Assembly: GCA_963822175.1 (NCBI GenBank)
Contig: CAWGGJ010000006.1
Location: 248,001-312,000, forward strand
DNA length: 64,000 bases
Origin: FEB-25 sp963822175
GTDB lineage: Bacteria > Chloroflexota > Anaerolineae > Anaerolineales > UBA4823
Direction: 5' to 3'
Position 1 is the stretch's first letter. Each line of letters starts with the position of its first letter. Below the pieces are notes generated by a model. It was not told the DNA's origin and made no database searches. It worked only from the letters and a program-made list of their open reading frames with translations. Below are positions 61,823 through 64,000 of the stretch, piece by piece. Both the position numbers and the translations under genes were made by a program.

Positions 61823-62500
61823 CTACGCTTTCTCTACTTGTAAAAAGTCCAGCTCAACCGGGGTTTCACGACCGAAGAAGTTGACCATCACACGGACTTT
61901 TGCTCTTTCCATATCGATCTCTGCCACGGTCCCGCGGAAATCATTGAAAGGACCATCCACGATACGCACCCTTTCGCCGGAGCGGAAGGTTACCTTGATA
62001 TGCGGAGCTTCTGCTTCCATGCGCTTGATGATTAGCGCAACTTCTTCCGGGCGCAAAGCTGTTGGTTGTGTGCCCATGCCTACAAATCCAGTCACACCAG
62101 GTGTGTTTCGTACAACATACCAGGATTCTTCCGACATTAGCATGTTTACCAGAATATATCCCGGGAAAACCCTTCGTTCAACCGTCCGCCGTTTGCCTTC
62201 TTTGACTTCAATTTCCTCTTCAGTCGGGACGACCACATCAAAGATTCTATCCTTCATCCCCATTGATTCAATACGCTGCTCAAGATTATGACGAACTTTA
62301 TTCTCGTATCCAGAATAGCAATGAACCACGTACCAGGCGCGACCATCTTCCTGTGGCAGTTCATCTGGCTGTCCAGGATATTCCTCTGTTACGATCTCAC
62401 CAGACTCTTGAGGTATCGCTAAGTTAGTCAATTCCTCAGCATCCTTCTCATGGCCTGATTGAGGCTCTATAATTTCTTCTTCCGGGTCAAATTCGCTCAT
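61823..62500 (-). CDS. nusG: Transcription antitermination factor NusG
   Basis: 225 aa. The NGN domain (WYVVHCYSGYENKVRHNLEQ) and the KOW domain (FRSGERVRIVDGPFNDFRGT) are clear; the motif RRVFPGYILVNM is typical. A 50-residue acidic N-terminal extension (rich in Glu/Asp) is unlike the E. coli protein. It binds RNA polymerase and links to ribosomes or Rho. Confidence 0.96.
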   Translation of the reverse strand: MSEFDPEEEIIEPQSGHEKDAEELTNLAIPQESGEIVTEEYPGQPDELPQEDGRAWYVVHCYSGYENKVRHNLEQRIESMGMKDRIFDVVVPTEEEIEVKEGKRRTVERRVFPGYILVNMLMSEESWYVVRNTPGVTGFVGMGTQPTALRPEEVALIIKRMEAEAPHIKVTFRSGERVRIVDGPFNDFRGTVAEIDMERAKVRVMVNFFGRETPVELDFLQVEKA

Positions 62501-62550
62501 AATATCCGTGTGATCAAATGTTGTTGGCTACCAACGTTATTACTAGCCGC

Positions 62551-62793
62551 TTAACGAGTCAGGATTACGCTAAAGATTTTGCCATAAATATAGTCCAGCC
62601 CTCCCAGGATGATCGCCATGACGAATATCACGATAATGACGATTTGGGTTAAGCGGATCGCCTCCTGGCGTGATGGCCAGGATACTTTGCGTAGTTCTCC
62701 AATAGTTTCCTTGATAAATCGTTGAACATTAAACCAGAAACGTTGGAAAAAATTCATTTCCTGGCGAGCAGATTTTAAATCAGGCACGGTCAT
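62551..62793 (-). CDS. secE: Preprotein translocase subunit SecE
   Basis: About 80 aa from ATG 62793 (GGAGG close upstream; a GTG at 62787 is better spaced and equally possible). A single-helix SecE: amphipathic part FIKETIGELRKVSWPSRQEA followed by one membrane helix. The longer frame from 62853 would extend into the tRNA spacer. SecY is elsewhere. Confidence 0.92.
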   Translation of the reverse strand: MTVPDLKSARQEMNFFQRFWFNVQRFIKETIGELRKVSWPSRQEAIRLTQIVIIVIFVMAIILGGLDYIYGKIFSVILTR

Positions 62794-62867
62794 TCCTCCA
62801 GTTATGGTTAAAACGCCGCCTCTTATAGACGGCGTCATCCGGAAAAGCCACAAACTTTACCTTCAGG

Positions 62868-62941
62868 CAGGCCAGGCAGGAATCGAACCCACAACCCCCG
62901 CTTTTGGAGAGCGGTGCTCTGCCAAATTGAGCTACTGGCCT
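62868..62941 (-). tRNA. trnW: tRNA-Trp (CCA anticodon)
   Basis: 74 nt. Acceptor AGGCCAG / CTGGCCT, D-arm AGCTCAATTTGGCAGAGC, anticodon stem CCGCT..AGCGG with loop CTCCAAA (anticodon CCA), and T-arm with GGTTCGATTCC. Discriminator G. The 3' CCA is not encoded (the next bases are CCT), so RNase Z and the CCA-adding enzyme are needed. Confidence 0.96.
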
Positions 62942-62966
62942 ATTTGGAGCTGGCTTGCGCCTGCTC

Positions 62967-63134
62967 CTACTTTGTTTCGCGGTGCAGCGTATGCTTGCGG
63001 CAGCGCGGGCAAAACTTGTTCAATTCCATACGCCCCGGATCATTACGTCTATTTTTCTCCGAGGTGTAATTGCGTTCCTTGCATTCTGAACATGCCAGGG
63101 TGATCACCGGGCGAACGTCTTTTTTTGAAGCCAT
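62967..63134 (-). CDS. rpmG: 50S ribosomal protein L33
   Basis: 55 aa. It reads MASKKDVRPVITLACSECKE and onward, with CSEC and CPRC pairs (two CxxC of the zinc-binding form), and YTSEKNRRNDPGRMELNKFC, the L33 core. Placed between tuf and tRNA-Trp, the usual position in many bacteria. Confidence 0.96.
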   Translation of the reverse strand: MASKKDVRPVITLACSECKERNYTSEKNRRNDPGRMELNKFCPRCRKHTLHRETK

Positions 63135-63180
63135 ACTTTTTCCTTTTCAAAACCGCGGAATAAACGCGCGGTACGATTAT

Positions 63181-64000
63181 CTAGACAATCAGCTTTGTGA
63201 TCACACCAGCACCGACGGTCAGGCCGCCTTCGCGGATGGCGAACTTGGAACCTTGCTCCAAAGCCACCGGTACGATCAATTCAACTTCCAGGTTCACATT
63301 GTCTCCCGGCATCACCATCTCCACCCCTTCGGGCAGCTTGATGTTGCCGGTCACGTCCATGGTGCGGATGTAGAACTGCGGTCGGTATCCGGTGAAGAAC
63401 GCCTTGTGCCGTCCACCTTCTTCCTTGCGCAGCACGTACACTTCACTCATGAACTTGGTGTGCGGGGTGATCGAGCCAGGCTTGGCTACCACCTGGCCGC
63501 GCTCGACATCTGTGCGCTCGATACCGCGCAGCAGAATACCGGCATTATCCCCGGCTTGTACCTGCTCCAATTCTTTATGGAACATCTCTGTGCCTGTGAT
63601 CACCGAGCTCATGCTCTTCTCTCGCAGACCCACGATCTCCACCGGCTCACCCTTCTTGGCTACACCGCGCTCCACTCTGCCTGTCACCACCGTGCCACGG
63701 CCCTTGATCGAGAACACATCTTCGATCGGCATCATGAACGGCTTCTCGGTCTCGCGCACCGGCTCCGGAATGTACTCGTCCACCACCCGCAGCAATTCCT
63801 TGATGCAGGCATATTCGGGTGCATTCACATCCGTGCTCGTGCTCTCCAGGGCCAGTAAAGCACTCCCTCGCACGATCGGGGTCGTGTCTCCAGGGAACTC
63901 ATACTCGTTCAACAGGTCACGCAGCTCCATCTCCACCAGCTCCAGCAGCTCCTCATCATCCATCATGTCCACCTTGTTCAGGAAGACCACGATGGCAGGA
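63181..64000 (-). CDS. tuf: Elongation factor Tu, N-terminus cut by window
   Basis: 273 residues visible; the frame is open to base 64000. VFLNKVDMMDDEELLELVEM includes the NKxD GTPase motif; SALLALE is the G5 motif region; domains 2 and 3 follow (SIKGRGTVVTGRVERG, GYRPQFYIRTMDVTG, to LTVGAGVITKLI). The missing part holds the G1-G3 motifs. Upstream gene of the rpmG-trnW-secE-nusG block. Confidence 0.96.
   Translation of the reverse strand, partial: PAIVVFLNKVDMMDDEELLELVEMELRDLLNEYEFPGDTTPIVRGSALLALESTSTDVNAPEYACIKELLRVVDEYIPEPVRETEKPFMMPIEDVFSIKGRGTVVTGRVERGVAKKGEPVEIVGLREKSMSSVITGTEMFHKELEQVQAGDNAGILLRGIERTDVERGQVVAKPGSITPHTKFMSEVYVLRKEEGGRHKAFFTGYRPQFYIRTMDVTGNIKLPEGVEMVMPGDNVNLEVELIVPVALEQGSKFAIREGGLTVGAGVITKLIV

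Noticed and set aside
61641..62291. 216-codon plus-strand frame opposite rplK and nusG
   Set aside because: It lies wholly over the minus-strand rplK/nusG genes with clear family matches, has no SD, and encodes Ser/Arg-rich composition typical of an antisense frame.
63070..63858. 262-codon plus-strand frame opposite tuf
   Set aside because: His-rich antisense of a highly codon-biased tuf gene, which often leaves long open antisense frames. No protein family is seen.

Overview
The window reads as a chromosomal segment of a bacterium of the phylum Chloroflexota, most likely class Anaerolineae. This is an inference from gene content: a tuf-rpmG-trnW-secE-nusG-rplK-rplA-rplJ-rplL block, many lipoproteins with Thr/Pro-rich linkers, KorDABC ferredoxin-dependent 2-oxoacid metabolism, a tungsten/molybdenum aldehyde:ferredoxin oxidoreductase and ECF-type vitamin uptake. 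No phage, IS element, CRISPR array or rRNA was seen. The only tRNA seen is tRNA-Trp. Several genes are interrupted by single-base indels in short homopolymers, which points to a draft or metagenome-derived assembly with residual indel errors.

Layout. 1-3480: a cut cupin gene, a zinc-protease-like lipoprotein, and two coupled genes of unknown function with a faint nucleotidyltransferase signature. 3626-8245: a leftward operon behind an adenosylcobalamin riboswitch and terminator. It encodes an alpha/alpha-barrel + DUF4430 surface protein laid out like the animal B12 carrier intrinsic factor, an ECF S component, an EcfT and a methyltransferase. 8288-11675: a lipoprotein and the korDABC operon with its terminator. 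11854-17138: lipid acyltransferase, CDP-alcohol phosphatidyltransferase, amidase, a COG2521-like methyltransferase and two tandem HAD phosphatases. 17288-19487: zinc-ribbon protein, GNAT and DUF1684 protein. 19556-29408: a leftward island with five GNAT acetyltransferases, an MFS exporter, a methyltransferase, an ABC-F ATPase and an ABC-2 exporter; it looks like a drug or toxin handling island. 29585-29868: a 31-codon small ORF with its own promoter and two terminators.

30056-38385: M1 peptidase-metallophosphatase fusion, sugar dehydrogenase, DUF1232-like membrane protein, FtsK and a repeat lipoprotein. 38627-45517: RNase Z (frameshifted), TldE/TldD, a sulfite-oxidase-like molybdoenzyme, UPF0173 hydrolase, an FlK-like thioesterase and a LysM protein. 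45725-48802: a sensor kinase with an ABC-substrate-binding-like input domain, facing two response regulators. 49193-57074: amino acid permease, metallophosphoesterase (frameshifted), nucleotidyltransferase-like protein, AOR, MoaD/ThiS carrier, MFS and a membrane protein. 57113-59191: an OmpR-type two-component pair. 59250-64000: the ribosomal/translation block, with an L10 leader and two copies of a candidate L1 regulatory element.

Functional themes. Anaerobic ferredoxin-linked metabolism appears in Kor, AOR and the MoaD carrier. Cobamide acquisition is under riboswitch control, and the ECF ATPases must be encoded elsewhere. The accessory island combines export and acetylation. Start codons were moved from the longest open frame wherever a Shine-Dalgarno sequence or conserved N-terminus decided it; each entry states this.
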